From Harpalus rubripes (taxonomy: Eukaryota; Arthropoda; Insecta; Coleoptera; Carabidae), in contig OY720462.1 in assembly GCA_963082715.1 (NCBI GenBank), positions 2,192,501 to 2,256,500 of the forward strand: a DNA stretch of 64,000 bases, in the 5' to 3' direction. The position numbers and the translations under genes are program-made. The first letter of the stretch is position 1, and every line of letters starts with the position of its first letter. Below, in pieces: positions 9,397-24,609 of this stretch. The notes below the pieces were generated by a model, which saw only the letters and a program-made list of their open reading frames with translations, was not told the origin of the DNA and did not search any database.

Positions 9397-10028
9397 TAAT
9401 ATAGTTAGTTAAGTGACCCGTTTTTCAGCGTCACCCTGTATAGTTTTACCTGAATTTTATTCAATATACAAAAACTGCATTTTATAGTTATACGTAGTGT
9501 ATCCTGAACCATTAAAATACAACTATATTCTTAGTTATTCATAATCATTTAAACATATAAAATTGGTATCACAAAATGTATGTGTTAATAATTGTGTTAT
9601 ATCGTTATTTGTATTGATAAATATACATTAGGATCCTAGGAATAATGTAATATAAAGTTTGTAATTTAATTTATAATGAGCAAAGTTACTTTGGAACTTT
9701 ATACCACCAAAGTGCAATGAGACAGCAATAAATTTAAAGGGTTTAAAATTTTATGGCACGGGTTTAAACTGATTAAATCCAATGTTGATTTATAGTAAAT
9801 TGCTTACAGATTGACAAGGTCTTATGTTTTGTGTTAGTAAATTACAGTGGATTAAAATATTAGCAACAATTATAATTTTATCAGAAGTGATAAAGATTGT
9901 CATTTGTCAGGTAGATTTTTGTGATAACTACAGTCAAGCAAGATGGATTATGGTTACTAAGGGGATGGGTAACAGGGTAACCATCTTCATAAAACAGTTA
10001 AAATTCTGTGGCCGATAATATGAAAAAT
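9397..10028. other. AT-rich sequence, nothing recognised
   Basis: Contains one CACCCTGTATAG foldback-tip motif near 9434. No gene found. Confidence 0.5.
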
Positions 10029-10029
10029 T

Positions 10030-10926
10030 GATTAAAGGTATTTGCCAACACAATACATCCCGCCATTTAATTTTTATTAATTTAAATACATACCTGTACA
10101 GGGAGTCTCAATAAGCTTGCTCGCTATTACTAATTTTTTTATTTAAAGAGATACGAATTTGGTTAAATGAGCAAAATTGTGCCATTTTAAATTACAAAAC
10201 TACTGATATCAACAAACGCGGTTCTCAAAATATGGGACTTAACTTTATTATTTTAAATAGGAATATTCAATCAGTAGTTTTTTTAATTCAAAATGGCACA
10301 ATTTTGCTCATTTAACCAAATTCGTATCTCTTCAAATAAAGAAGTTACTAATAGTGAGCAAGCTTATTGTGACACCCTGTATATTTAATAATGCTGCGAA
10401 TTATTTTCTTTTTAAAACGTTACTTTTATTTATTTGAAATGATTAGTTTTTTGACAGTGACATTTATCTGTCAGTTACATACATTTGAGATACTGTGTAA
10501 CAAATTGTGTTTAAAGGGTTGGTACTGAGATTTAAATTGTAAATAATTTAATAAATGTATCCATAAAATATATATCTTCAATTTTATAATAACATAAATT
10601 GCGAAAAAGTAACATTTAAAGGTATTTTCGAAGAAAAACTATATTGAGTTTCAAGTAAAGTGCCATTTCTGGTTATCTGATTTACACAAAAATTCATTGG
10701 CTTCTTTTTATATTAGAATAAGGTTTCAAAATTTTCTAAACGATAGTATTTGAGTATCCACACATACACACGCACATACCTACATACATAAACACAGACA
10801 TCATCGTGAAAATGTGAAAATTGGATTGTAGGGACCTTAAAACGTGGTCATTTACCAAATTCTCGATATGCGATTTTTAGCATGATCCCTATACCTCCCT
10901 TACCAAGGGTAGCGAGAGGTAAAAAT
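10030..10926 (+). mobile_element. A-family element A1, interrupted by foldback FB2
   Basis: The 5' part is TTGCCAACACAATACATCCC (A-type subterminal repeat). After FB2 it resumes with GACAGTGACATTTATCTGTC. The 3' part has GACATCATCGTGAAAATG, TAGGGACCTTAAAACGTGG, the characteristic CGATATGCGATTTTTAGC, and the hairpin TACCTCCC...GAGAGGTA ending near 10921. The first bases of the element are missing. Confidence 0.65.
10097..10382. mobile_element. Foldback MITE FB2 with about 95-bp inverted arms
   Basis: Left arm TACAGGGAGTCTCAATAAGC and right arm GCTTATTGTGACACCCTGTA are inverted and continue through GTATCTCTTYAAATAAA and GGCACAATTTTGCTCATTTA. The loop is about 90 bp. It interrupts A1. Confidence 0.85.
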
Positions 10927-11320
10927 GCGTACAATTAATTTTTCTATAACTGATATTTTGTAGACTATACAGGCACTCTTCGCAGTTGTGGAGAGTACCT
11001 ACTTGTGCGCGATAACCGGCATTTTGTACTCGTAATAATAAACTATCTTTGTGTATTCTAATATTTATGTATTCTTTTTAGTGACACCTTATTAATTGTT
11101 ATAGTACACGTTGTGCAATTAGTCATATTTTGAATTAATTATACAGTATAGAGAATAATTATAAGGCGCCTCTTATGAATAAATGTTGTTCACTGACCAC
11201 TGATGACAATCTAGATGGCCATGAACGTAGTAAAAAATTTATTTATTTCCTAAGGTGAATTGGAATTGTAATCTACTATTAAAAATTAATTTTATTACCC
11301 ATTAATTCATAAATCATCAT
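10927..11320. other. AT-rich sequence, nothing recognised
   Basis: No exon, RNA gene or repeat match seen. Confidence 0.45.
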
Positions 11321-12063
11321 TTTACCTCCCGCTACCCTTGGTAAGGGAGGTATAGGGATCGTGCTAAAAATCGCATAACGAGATTTTAGTAAATGAGCAC
11401 GTTTTAAGGTCCCTAGAATCCAATTTTAACATTTTCACGATGATGTCTGTGTGTATGTGTGTGTGTGAATGTAGGTGTGGATCCTCCACTATAACTCAAA
11501 TACTATCATTCAGAAATTTTGAAACCTTGTATTTCGAACTTTTTCTGTATTGGAAAGAGCCCATTAGATTTTTTCGGATCGCATAACTCCAATACCACCT
11601 TTCCAAAAATGATAATTTTTTCGTATTTCTCTTCTTTACATCCAAATGAAGAGCTGATTAGATTTTGGTTATATTTGGTCGATCGGAAGTACCCTAATTT
11701 GAAGATTTTGAAGTTTTTCTTGAGAAAACGCTGTTAAATATCATTTTTTTATATTTAATGTTATTATAAATATTAAAGAATATTTTATTCTCTGTACGAT
11801 TTAATTACATTTTATACTTTATATTCAAATAGATATAGAGTTAAAAATTATAAAGAAATTAAATTTCATAAAACAGCCAGCTTTGCTATAAACATGGAAA
11901 CATCTACTATATTAAGAAAATTCTGATTGACAGATGTCAGTGTCAAGTGCAATTGACATAGTATGTTTGTGTTATAATTTTCCTGGAAATATAGAAAATT
12001 TCTGTATGGAATTTGTACAAAATACATAGAACTGACGGAAGGTAATGTGCTGGCTACATCAGA
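11321..12063 (-). mobile_element. Chimeric element: A-family 3' half joined to B-family 5' half
   Basis: In element orientation the first part (12063 down to about 11585) is B-type: TCTGATGTAGCCAGCACATT, ACCTTCCGTCAGTTCT, TTTCAATCAGAATTTTC-like, GGTACTTCCG. The last part (about 11575 to 11321) is A-type: GGTTTCAAAATTTCTG, TGGATCCACACC and the A hairpin with CCAAGGGTAGC. Both termini are proper ends, so it reads as one mosaic element rather than two fragments. The switch falls in a similar TAGATTTT/CGGAT-CGATAACTC context. Confidence 0.65.
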
Positions 12064-12601
12064 TTTTAATATTACTATGAAAAATATTGCATAAACATTC
12101 ATTTAAAATACTTTTCAAAAATGTGAAACTGGCTCCATTGTCAGTGTTGTTAAAAATATAAATAAAACACTTTCATTCAAAACACAATTACAAAGAAAAA
12201 TATCATGATACAATAATAATCTTATAATGAATGATCCGTCAATCGCGATTAGATATTAATTTCTTTTCAAAATATCATCATTTTCTTTGCTTATAAATCT
12301 TGGTTTTGCTGTAAATTTTACTTGAACTGGTTGTCAAGTATAGAACGGTAAAACATTCCATGTACTTTGCATATTATTAATAGGCGTTACACTTATATTC
12401 AGCATGTGAGTACGCCTGGTTTTACACAGGAAAAACTACAGTATTAAAATTAGATTAACTTTGAACCCAACAGAGATATGTATGAGAAATATTATTACAA
12501 CAAATCTTATAGAAATCATACAAATATAGTTTATTTATTTTTTATTTTGTTGATTTAAGGTGATTCTATCATGACAGTATTTTAAGAAAAATACATAATT
12601 A
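12064..12601. other. AT-rich sequence, nothing recognised
   Basis: No exon, RNA gene or repeat match seen between the chimeric element and B2. Confidence 0.45.
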
Positions 12602-15298
<2,697 letters not shown>

Positions 15299-15439
15299 TT
15301 TTTTCCCCTTAAAATTATATTTCAAGATCAATTTTGACATCTTGACTTTTGAATTGAATAATGATACTTGATACTCCGAGTTAGGAATTTTATTGAACAC
15401 ACTGTACTATCATTCAGAAAATTTTGAAACCTTGTATTT

Positions 15440-15715
15440 CGACCTTTTCTAAACACGTGACTTTTTCAAAATATATAAATTTCAAAAATTAATTGTAAAA
15501 TATCGAATGGATATTTGGTGATATTTTCAAATTTGAGGCTATTTAAATAATGATATCTTTTAAAATTTAATACTTAGAAGGCATATAAAAATTCTTGCAA
15601 CAGCCCTAAGCTTTTGTGCCATCTATAATTATCTTAAGAATAATGATTGGGACTTCAAATTTTGTCCACAAATACTCGGGTCATTCTAGTACATATTGAG
15701 ATCAGATTTTTTTTT
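15440..15715. repeat. Dispersed repeat F, uninterrupted copy (empty site for the 47857 element)
   Basis: ACGTGACTTTTTCAAAATAT, GGTGATATTTTCAAATTTGA and AAGGCATATAAAAATTCTTG recur at 47766-47859 and 48693-48875, where a TIR element splits them. Here the halves are contiguous (GAGGCTATTTAAATAATG). A short A-family piece (CATTCAGAAAATTTTGAAAC) precedes it at 15412. Confidence 0.8.
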
Positions 15716-16260
15716 GCAGTTTTTATGTGTTACTACGAAAAAACCTCCTATATTGCCAATGTATTTGCATTCTATTTTGGTTGGTAAAACTTTTTCAAAA
15801 TTTGGATACATGTGTAATACCTCTTGAAAAATTACATATAGGTACTTAAATTTCATTAAAAACTGTCTTAAATGCTTATAATTATAGCACTACATTAAAA
15901 TTTTAAAATTGTTCTTCAGTGTTCGATTCGTGTTTGGCGTCGTAAATAGTCTATATTATTTATAAACCAATCCGTCATCTCCTGCAAAAATAACTGGCGC
16001 CTCGATGCGAAATAAAGTCACCATAGAGACGGCAAAAACATTCAGTTTTTTCTGTTGCTATACATAGCCTTGCTTGTTGTAATTCAAACTAAACAAATGC
16101 ACAGCTGATTTAGCTAGTCACTGTAGCCTTGGAAATAAAATTCATTCAGATTTTTGCCTAGGTTTTTTTACTTCAATTTAGAAGAGGACAGAGAATATAT
16201 TACAAATTAATGGGATGAAATAATAGCAAGATTGCAGTCTAAATTTTTTATTATTTAGTT
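15716..16260. other. AT-rich sequence, nothing recognised
   Basis: No gene or recognised element. Confidence 0.45.
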
Positions 16261-16432
16261 CCTGTGGTGCACTCTCCACGCCAGCAATGAGTGCCCGTGA
16301 GGTGACGCCTGGTAAGCGCCCGCACGGTGCAAATATTTCATCATTACCGATATCTGTGTACAAGCAGATTGGCACACCCAGTAATGGGTAATAAGCCGTG
16401 ATGATAAATTTATTTTATTTATTTTATAAACA
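16261..16432 (+). mobile_element. SINE-1 copy, 5'-truncated
   Basis: It matches the body and tail of the full copy at 49791-50058 (GTGGTGCACTCTCCACGCC, GTGACGCCTGGTAAGCGCCC, TTACCGATATCTGTGTACA, AATAAGCCGTGATGATAAAT, then a TTTATTTTA tail). The tRNA-like head is missing. Confidence 0.8.
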
Positions 16433-16434
16433 TA

Positions 16435-17527
<1,093 letters not shown>

Positions 17528-17585
17528 CCCATCCGAAAATACCAAATACATGGAAATTATCAATATTTTAGGCCTGTAAATTATG

Positions 17586-17757
17586 TCATAGTATGTTTGT
17601 GTTATAATTTACTGGAAATATAGAATCTCTTACCAGGAAATACATTTGTACAAAATACAAATAATTGACAGAAGGTAATGTACTTGAAATATGAAATCTT
17701 GTGCAAGAAACTTTGTATGGAATTTGTATAAAATACATGGAACTTACGGAAGGTAAT
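17586..17757 (-). mobile_element. B-family 5' fragment
   Basis: On the minus strand it shows GATTACCTTCCGTAAGTTCC, ATGTATTTTATACAAATTCC and a second leader unit with ACCTTCTGTCAATT. It ends at the AACACAAACATACTATG segment. The TCTGATG terminus is not preserved. Confidence 0.6.
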
Positions 17758-17956
17758 CTGTATTTTTTTGTGTTTCTAACCATATCCGTTGGAATTGTTA
17801 CAATATTCTTAGAAATAAGTACACAAAAATAAACCTTATCACCTCAGTGTCTTATCTTTTTCTAAATATAGAACACTTTTGGCTTGGTATCAAAAATGGT
17901 AATCCATTTTTTAGATAACACAACTAGCCAACTAGATCACTATTATAATTTATATA

Positions 17957-18266
17957 CAGGGTGTTGATCGCAACATTGGAACATAAGACTTTAATATGTA
18001 AAATCATATTTTCGTAATTTCCTGCTTCCTTATTTATTTTAGGTAAAAAAGCTTCAAATAAAAGTTATAGAACTTAAAATTTTCGACATTTTCGTATCTA
18101 ATTTCTGCCATTAGAAAGCATGTAAAATTAATTTTGCTTATTGATTCAGATGTAGAATTTTATGCTCTACAACTTTTATTTGAAGCATTTTTACCTAAAA
18201 TAATTAGGAAACTAGGAAATTACGAATATATTTTACATGTTAAAGTCCTATGTTCCAGAGTCACGG
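17957..18266. mobile_element. Foldback MITE FB3
   Basis: Arms at about 17970-18090 and 18145-18260 are inverted: GGAACATARGACTTTAAYAT, TTCGTAATTTCCT, TATTTTAGGTAAAAA, GCTTCAAATAAAAGTT. The left tip is ACAGGGTGTTG. It is related to FB4 and FB5 by the TCAAATAAAAGTT and TTTCGACATTTTCGTA blocks. Confidence 0.75.
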
Positions 18267-18633
18267 TCTACGCTCTGTCTTCAGCATGTATTGTGTCCCC
18301 CAAAATATGATAATAGGACATAGGACTCATCTTTTGGAATTCGACTTATCGACCTTGAATATTGTATAAATTTTCTGGAAATCTACAGAATAGAATATTT
18401 ATGGTTGCAATAAATTAACTTTATGTGGTTTTTATTATGTTGTTTTATGCATTATTTTGTTCTTTATTACGGATTAGAAATTATAAAAAAGTTGTAGATA
18501 TAAAATATAATATATGCAGACCTATTTTAGATGTGGCGATTTTTATTGTAGATATATAATAGTTGATTATTTCTAACCCAAAAAAGGGAATCTTATAGTA
18601 TTTAATTTCGTATTTTTTACGTAAGAGGGTGAA
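18267..18633. other. AT-rich sequence, nothing recognised
   Basis: No gene or repeat identified. Confidence 0.45.
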
Positions 18634-19262
18634 TTTTTACCTCCCGCTACCCTTGGTAAGGGAGGTATAGCAATCGTGCTAAATATCGCATATCGAGATT
18701 TTGGAAAATGACCACGTTTTAAGGTCCCTAGACCCCAATTTTAACATTTTCACGATGATGTATGTGCGTATGTGTGTGTGTGTGTATGTGTGGATCCTTC
18801 ACTCTAACTCAAATACTATCATTCAGAAAATTTTGAAACCTTGTATTTCGAACTTTTTATGTAATGGAAAGAGCCAATTAGATTTTGGTGAAAATCGGAT
18901 AAATGGCACTTTACTAGAAGCTCAAAATAGTTTTTCTTCGAAAAATACCTTTAAATGTTATTTTTTCGAGATTAATGTTATTATAAAAATTAAAGATTAT
19001 TACATTTTCATTTTGTACAGATTTGCATTAATACTTTTTCTATATATTTTATGGATAAATTTATAAAATTATCTATAATTTAAATCCCAGGGCCTACGTT
19101 TTAAACAAACAAAACGCAGTTATTCAAATGTATTTAACTGACAGATAAATTTTAAGAAATAAACTGTCAAAATTAGAGTAAAATTCGCAAATCCAAAAAA
19201 ACTTAATCTTTTTTGTGACTCGGGCTGTAAATGGCGGGAGATATTGTGTTGGCCACATCAGA
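18634..19262 (-). mobile_element. A-family element A3, full length
   Basis: The 5' end TCTGATGTGGCCAACAC lies at 19262, with subterminal repeat ATCTCCCGCCAT. It includes ACTGTTTTGAGC-like sequence, GGTTTCAAAATTTTCTG, TGGATCCACACATACA, CATCATCGTGAAAATG, TAGGGACCTTAAAACGTGG, CGATATGCGATATTTAGC and the hairpin TACCTCCC...GGGAGGTA. It has almost no microsatellite, so I use it as the reference A copy. Confidence 0.8.
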
Positions 19263-20406
19263 TTTTTAAAAATATAATTTTGAGCGATTCCGGAAACATT
19301 TTGACGTTTGTTTATAAATTATAACCTGGATCTAGAAATGGGTTTTTGTATTATATTAAAATAATTAATGTAATTTAGTATAGTAATTAAATGCTTTCCA
19401 AAGAACCTTTTAAGTAAATTAATCTTTTAAATGGTATATTGCTCTGTAAATTTAAATTAAATTAATTCATACTTCTGTTGAAATAAAAATCGTTTTCATG
19501 AAAATGTCTTCTTTATGAAAAAAACCGCGTTTAATTTATTAGTTACTTTTTAAGTAACAGGATCGTCTATTTTAGCCGCTCTTTTTGGCCGCCTTGTTTT
19601 TGGCCGCCTTTTTTGCCGCCTGCGCCAATAAATTGAAGCGACACAACAAAATTTTGTTATACTTCAACATTTTTATATTTACAACTCATACAAATATAAA
19701 ATGAAACAGTTAATTTGTGTTTAACATTTACAATATTTGTAATACAATAATTCTATTTTATTTACGATTTGTTTAAGTTGCAGTTTCCACATTTATTTTG
19801 GGTATAAGATTTATGAACCTATGAACCCATAAATAAATATATCTTAATGCTTTTCCAGATATAAAGTTCTAAATTTAGAAAGTTTATGATCTTTCCATGC
19901 ATTGCAATATGTACGAGTATTTGTGTACAATAGAGAGTATGAATGCATTTCAAGAAAGCATTTCGCACCATTCCATAAAATATTTCAAGTCCTTAGCGTA
20001 TTATCCTATAAATAAACTTTATTACATTTCTCCGTATTTTATAACGTGGCTTTTACGCGTAAGGATTTCACAAAGATTCAGAACAGTAAAGACCATTTTT
20101 TATTTGATTCAACAAATTTGGGAGCCATTAACTCCTTAACGGTTACTGGTAGATGTACGGGCGTTACGCCATTCGATTCTATGGACTTTTCTGTATATGT
20201 GTACTAATTTTCAATTTTCGTATCCAACTGATACAATATTAATAAGGAATTATCCGAAAAATGGTACTGGATATCACAGCAGTTTGAATAGAAATTTAAT
20301 AATTTTTATTCGACTTTGGTGGCCAATTACTTCTAAACGGTAAATGATAAAAGAACTGGCGTTGCGTCATACGATTATAAAAACTTTTCTACATATGTGT
20401 ACTAAT
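19263..20406. other. AT-rich sequence with a small GGCCGCC cluster
   Basis: The motif TTTGGCCGCCTT repeats at about 19586-19622 (GGCCGCC, GGCCGCC, GCCGCC). No exon or known repeat recognised. Confidence 0.5.
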
Positions 20407-20556
20407 TTTTATCTCCCGCTACCCTTGGTAAGGGAGGTATAGGGTTCGTGCTAAAAATCGCATATCGAGATTTTGCTAAATGACCACGTTTTAAGGTCCC
20501 TAGAATCCAATTTTAACATTCTTACGATGATGTCTGTGTGTATGTGTGTGTGGTTA
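20407..20556 (-). mobile_element. A-family 3' fragment A4
   Basis: Hairpin (TATCTCCC...GGGAGGTA), CGATATGCGATTTTTAGC, TAGGGACCTTAAAACGTGG and GACATCATCGTAAGAATG are present. The element is cut off at its short TG stretch. Confidence 0.75.
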
Positions 20557-20579
20557 TTGCCATTGCATTAATTTTCACA

Positions 20580-20583
<4 letters not shown>

Positions 20584-20645
<62 letters not shown>
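20584..20645. repeat. (TA)n microsatellite, left flank of FB4
   Basis: Perfect TA array abutting the FB4 left arm. Confidence 0.95.
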
Positions 20646-20646
<1 letters not shown>

Positions 20647-21545
20647 CAAAACCGCTTCAAATAAAAGTTTTAGGGCATAAAATTCTGCATCTAAATCAAT
20701 AAACTGAATTACCTTTCCGTGTTTCATAACGACAGAAATTAAATATGAAAATGTCGAAAATTACGTCGAAAATATCGACAGCTATGGAATTAATAAAAAA
20801 TAAATAAATGCTTGACGTTTTATGTCACAACATAAGTTAACTTATTTGACGTTTCTGACAATTTGTCTCTAGTTTTATTGTTAGGGATTATTAATAAATT
20901 AATATTTCTATTAATGAAAAGCGTGTTTTCATAAATGCTAAATTCGTGACAAAATTTGAAAAGGCAGCAATGGGCCTCCAAAAAATATACGTGAAGCGTA
21001 TAATCAGAATGTAGGACGAGCAGAATATGTATTACTGGAAGAAAGAGTGTTATGAATGATAAATGCAGACCTCTTCTGTAATACTAGATGTATTGGAAAT
21101 TAGTTGGAAGTACATCACAGCATCATACATACATTTGTTAAGAAATGTTGACTCTTTATTAAATTTATATTATTTGAACAAAACTGTATTTTTTGACTTT
21201 ATTAATCTAATATACCTATTACTGTCATAATTAACGATATTTTTTCAAATCAAATTGTCAGAAACGTCAAATAAGTTAACTTACGTTGTGACAGATAATA
21301 CGTCAAGCATTTATTTATTTTTTGTTCAATTCCATGGCTGCCGATATTTTTAACGTAATTTTCGACATTTTCATATTTAATTTCTGTCGTTAGAAAGCAT
21401 GTAAAGGTAATTCTGTTTATTGATTTAGATGCAGAATTTTATGCCCTAAATCTTTTATTTGACACTTTTTTGCTTAAAATAATTAGGTGGAGCAGGAAAT
21501 TGCATAAAACTGATTTCCCATGTTAATCTCCTAAGACAGACACAC

Positions 21546-21546
<1 letters not shown>
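20646..21546. mobile_element. Foldback element FB4 inside a TA array
   Basis: Arms at 20646-20872 and about 21250-21480 are inverted (TTTTAGGGCATAAAATTCTG, ATGAAAATGTCGAAAATTAC, AAATAAATAAATGCTTGACG, GTTAACTTATTTGACGTTTC). The right arm has about 65 extra terminal bases (CCATGTTAATCTCCTAAGAC...) missing on the left. The loop is about 375 bp and non-coding. Confidence 0.85.

Positions 21547-21595
<49 letters not shown>
21547..21595. repeat. (TA)n microsatellite, right flank of FB4
   Basis: Perfect TA array. Confidence 0.95.
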
Positions 21596-21598
<3 letters not shown>

Positions 21599-22119
21599 AG
21601 TGTATATTTATTTGTACAGATCTCATAATATACTAATTTTACAATAAAATTACGCGGTGTTATCAGCTTCAATCTGTTCCATTTTCGTTATCATTTTAAT
21701 TAGAATGCTTATCGCTTTAGGAAAATGTTCATAGTTCATATTACTCGCATAAATTTTATCTTCAACAAGTAAAATAAAACATAGTAGATTACTGGGATAA
21801 AGATAGACTCTCTAAGCTTGAATACCCGACTAGAATCTACGTATTTATCATGGAAATAAAAAGAGACCAACATTTGTCATTGTCAGTTCAGTTGTGTAAT
21901 CGTGGTCCACTTTAAATTCGCGAATAGATTTGATTTATGAATTATCACATGAAAGAGTTTATATTCTGCAATTTTTTGCGTTGCAAAATGTCAAAATTTT
22001 TGGATGGATCCTATAAAAAAATTATATACAGTTACAGCTAAAATAAAATGTTACTTTTATACATAAACAGGAATTATTTTATTCCTTATAATAAGGTATC
22101 TAATGATTATTTGCATACC
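21596..22119. other. AT-rich sequence, nothing recognised
   Basis: No gene or repeat identified. Confidence 0.45.
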
Positions 22120-22197
22120 AAGTGCTGATCTGATCTCGATATGCGATTTTTCGCACGATCCCTATACCTCCCTTACCAAGAATAGCGGGAGGTAAAA
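22120..22197 (+). mobile_element. A-family 3' terminus A5
   Basis: CGATATGCGATTTTTCGC and the hairpin TACCTCCC...GGGAGGTA followed by AAAAA. It is followed by a SINE-1 tail scrap (TTGGCACACTCAGAAATGGG). Confidence 0.7.
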
Positions 22198-22259
22198 ATA
22201 GATTGGCACACTCAGAAATGGGTAATAAAACGTTATTATATAGAGTGTTTTCTTCATGT

Positions 22260-22326
22260 GTATGAAAGACAAGATCTTCCCAAAGTATTTGCCATGTCTT
22301 CATGAATTTGCATCGGTGTCTGTTAA
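22260..22326. repeat. Short dispersed repeat, inverted copy at 24838-24900
   Basis: CAAGATCTTCCCAAAGTATT and GCCATGTCTTCATGAATTTG here match the reverse complement near 24840-24900. Both copies neighbour a SINE-1 tail scrap, so this may be sequence carried with a degenerate SINE. Confidence 0.6.
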
Positions 22327-22837
22327 GCCCTTTTTGTGCAAGTATTTGATCATTAGCGACATTTTAAAAAAAGTCAATGGTCACGTTCAAAAAACTCAAA
22401 TTAAGTTACAAATTAACGTATTAACGTAAACTTTCGCAGAGACACTAATTCTATTCACATAACTTCACAAAAAAATATACTCTGATTTTCAATATTTCAA
22501 ATTCCCACAAATTGTGATTATTCAAAATGAATTATTGTCAATGTCAATATGTAGGTTGTAGGTGGTAACGAAGTTAATTATACAGCGTTAAATCTGGGTT
22601 GTAATCTAGTTAGTAGATTTGAATAATTCCTACTAATTAAAATGATGAAAGAATTTTAATATTTGAATGTAAACAGAATTTGATTTCGTTTGCCCCAATT
22701 TTAATTTTGTATTCATTGCTTTTATAAACGAATTATTGACTTGTCATTTACAAATATCTTTTTATGAATGTAACTACCATACCAAAAAAGTTGGTGAAAA
22801 TTATACTCGTAGTCCGTTAGTATGGATTAGTATGAGT

Positions 22838-23284
22838 AGGCTTCCACAGTCTGAGTCATGAGAAATATTCGTTTTCCGGGAATGGACTGTGTCATATTTT
22901 GAGTCAGAGCTCAACGTTTCGCCCGCAGTCGTATGGGGCATCTTCAGGAGCAAGGGGGATAGTACTATCTTCATGGTCCTCATTAGCTTTGCTCATCTAC
23001 CGTATCTTTAGATTAGTATATAACTGTCCTCTCGGCCTTCCTTTCGTCACTTCGTTTATTTGACCTCTAGCGTGGTTTACACGTCGGGTAACCTTGTAAA
23101 CTAAGTCTCCCCCTCTTGTTGCTTAAACTCGGCCTCTAGCGTGGTTGACACGTCGGGTAACCTTGTTTAAGACAGTACTATCCCCCTTGCTCCTGTAGAT
23201 GCCCCATACGACTGCGGGTGAAACGTTGAGCTCTGACTCAAAATATGACACAGTCCATTCCCGGAAAACGAATATTTCTCATGA
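22838..23284. mobile_element. Penelope-like element derivative PLE3, arms only
   Basis: It begins AGGCTTCCACAGTCTGAGTC (the extension), then CATGAGAAATATTCG, GCTCAACGTTTCGCCCGCAG and CTTCAGGAGCAAGGGGG. It then jumps into GGTCCTCATTAGCTTTGCTC and the complete right arm ending CGAATATTTCTCATGA. The coding part is gone. Confidence 0.82.
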
Positions 23285-23850
23285 ATTGATTAAGAAAATA
23301 ATGTCACATTGGCGTTATTTCACATAATATGTTGACAGTAAGTAGCAGATGAAATGGTGTTCTTAGCTTTTACACCATATCACCATATAAAGAAGAAACA
23401 AGCAATCATCAAATTTTATGATCACTAGATTTAAAACGTTCAAAATGTATCATTATCAAAAAAATATCATCAAAATTAATGATGATATGTGCAATATATT
23501 TTACAGTAATACACCACTACTCCAATATTTTACGTATCTAAGACCTTTTCAAGATATTGTGTACTCAACGAAACAAAAGAATGTGGAAATATATGAGCAT
23601 CTGAGAGTGGTTTAGAACAAGTGAACACAAAGAGTTCAGATGTTTTATGGTTTAGTGTTACACTGATGCAGCAAGAATAGTAAGCGGAGATCTTGGGAGC
23701 AAGAAAATTCATTTTATCTTATACTTTTAGAGTTGCTATATAAGATAGACAAATATTTTTCTATTGTATTATTTTCTTGTTCAAATACGATTATTTTCAT
23801 ATTTGCGTTGAAAGGGGTTGTGATTCTAACGACCCGGGTTCGTATTCGAT
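23285..23850. other. AT-rich sequence, nothing recognised
   Basis: No gene or repeat identified. Confidence 0.45.
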
Positions 23851-23884
23851 TGACGTCGAAATTTCCAATTTTGAATTAGCACAC

Positions 23885-23936
23885 AAGTGAGCCCAACATT
23901 CGCTTCCATACATCAAAGCAGGCACTGGCACTCCAT
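23885..23936 (-). pseudogene. Non-LTR retrotransposon fragment (same LINE as 43654-44297)
   Basis: ACATTCGCTTCCATACATCA and AAGCAGGCACTGGCACTCC are the reverse complement of the ALMYGSEC-coding segment at 43662-43695. Only about 50 bp is recognisable. Confidence 0.6.
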
Positions 23937-24057
23937 TATTATTTTGGTTTCAAATATCTCAAGCATGGTGAACCTTTTTAAAAATTTGCAAACATGTATA
24001 TCTAAATAAATATCTAAATATTATTTTTATAAGATTGTAATATTTTCCAGTTTGTTG

Positions 24058-24262
24058 TCAACATTTTGCTTGTTTCTGTTTGAAAGCTTCCAAAGCTGCA
24101 TCTGCAGTACTAAGTAGCGAACTTGGTCCCTTATCTAAGTTGAGCTTAAAATCAATACCGTTGATGCAAGTTCGAAGCTTCAAATATTCCTTTAACTTTA
24201 TTTTCTTTGAAATTTTATGGAAGCTTGCTTGGAAAAATGACACTGGATTTATTTTAAAACTT
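24058..24262 (-). CDS. Exon-like ORF, function unknown
   Basis: The open frame reads KEYLKLRTCINGIDFKLNLD then KGPSSLLSTADAALEAFKQ and ends at a stop after KQAKC. Its residue mix (amphipathic, alanine- and lysine-rich C-terminus) is unlike the poly-Asn/Ile/Lys translations of neighbouring AT-rich DNA. A possible acceptor (TTTTTCCAAG) precedes it. It could be a last coding exon, a retrocopy scrap or chance. I do not recognise the protein. Confidence 0.25.
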
Positions 24263-24497
24263 TATGACACTACGAATATAAGAAAGAGTCGACAAATATT
24301 GTTTTCAGCTATACCAATCTCACGTATATGGTATTTCAAAAGACAATGACCAGTAAAGATACTTATCATAGTTCTAAGGTAAGGTCCTTTCTGCTAAGAA
24401 CTAATAGCTCTTTGGTGATTGTCGACATAGAATAAATAATATATATATATATATACTAATATTAATAAGTTGAGAGAAGTGTTGTATTAGTTTCTAT

Positions 24498-24531
<34 letters not shown>

Positions 24532-24571
24532 TAATATTTGTAGTTTGTGAAATAAAAGGATAATAATAATA

Positions 24572-24606
<35 letters not shown>
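24498..24606. repeat. (AAT)n microsatellite, two blocks
   Basis: AATAAT arrays at about 24498-24530 and 24561-24606 with a short spacer. Confidence 0.92.
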
Positions 24607-24607
<1 letters not shown>

Positions 24608-24609
24608 TT

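Noticed and set aside
22100..22303. 67-codon ORF
   Set aside because: Overlaps an A-family terminus and a SINE scrap; no domain.
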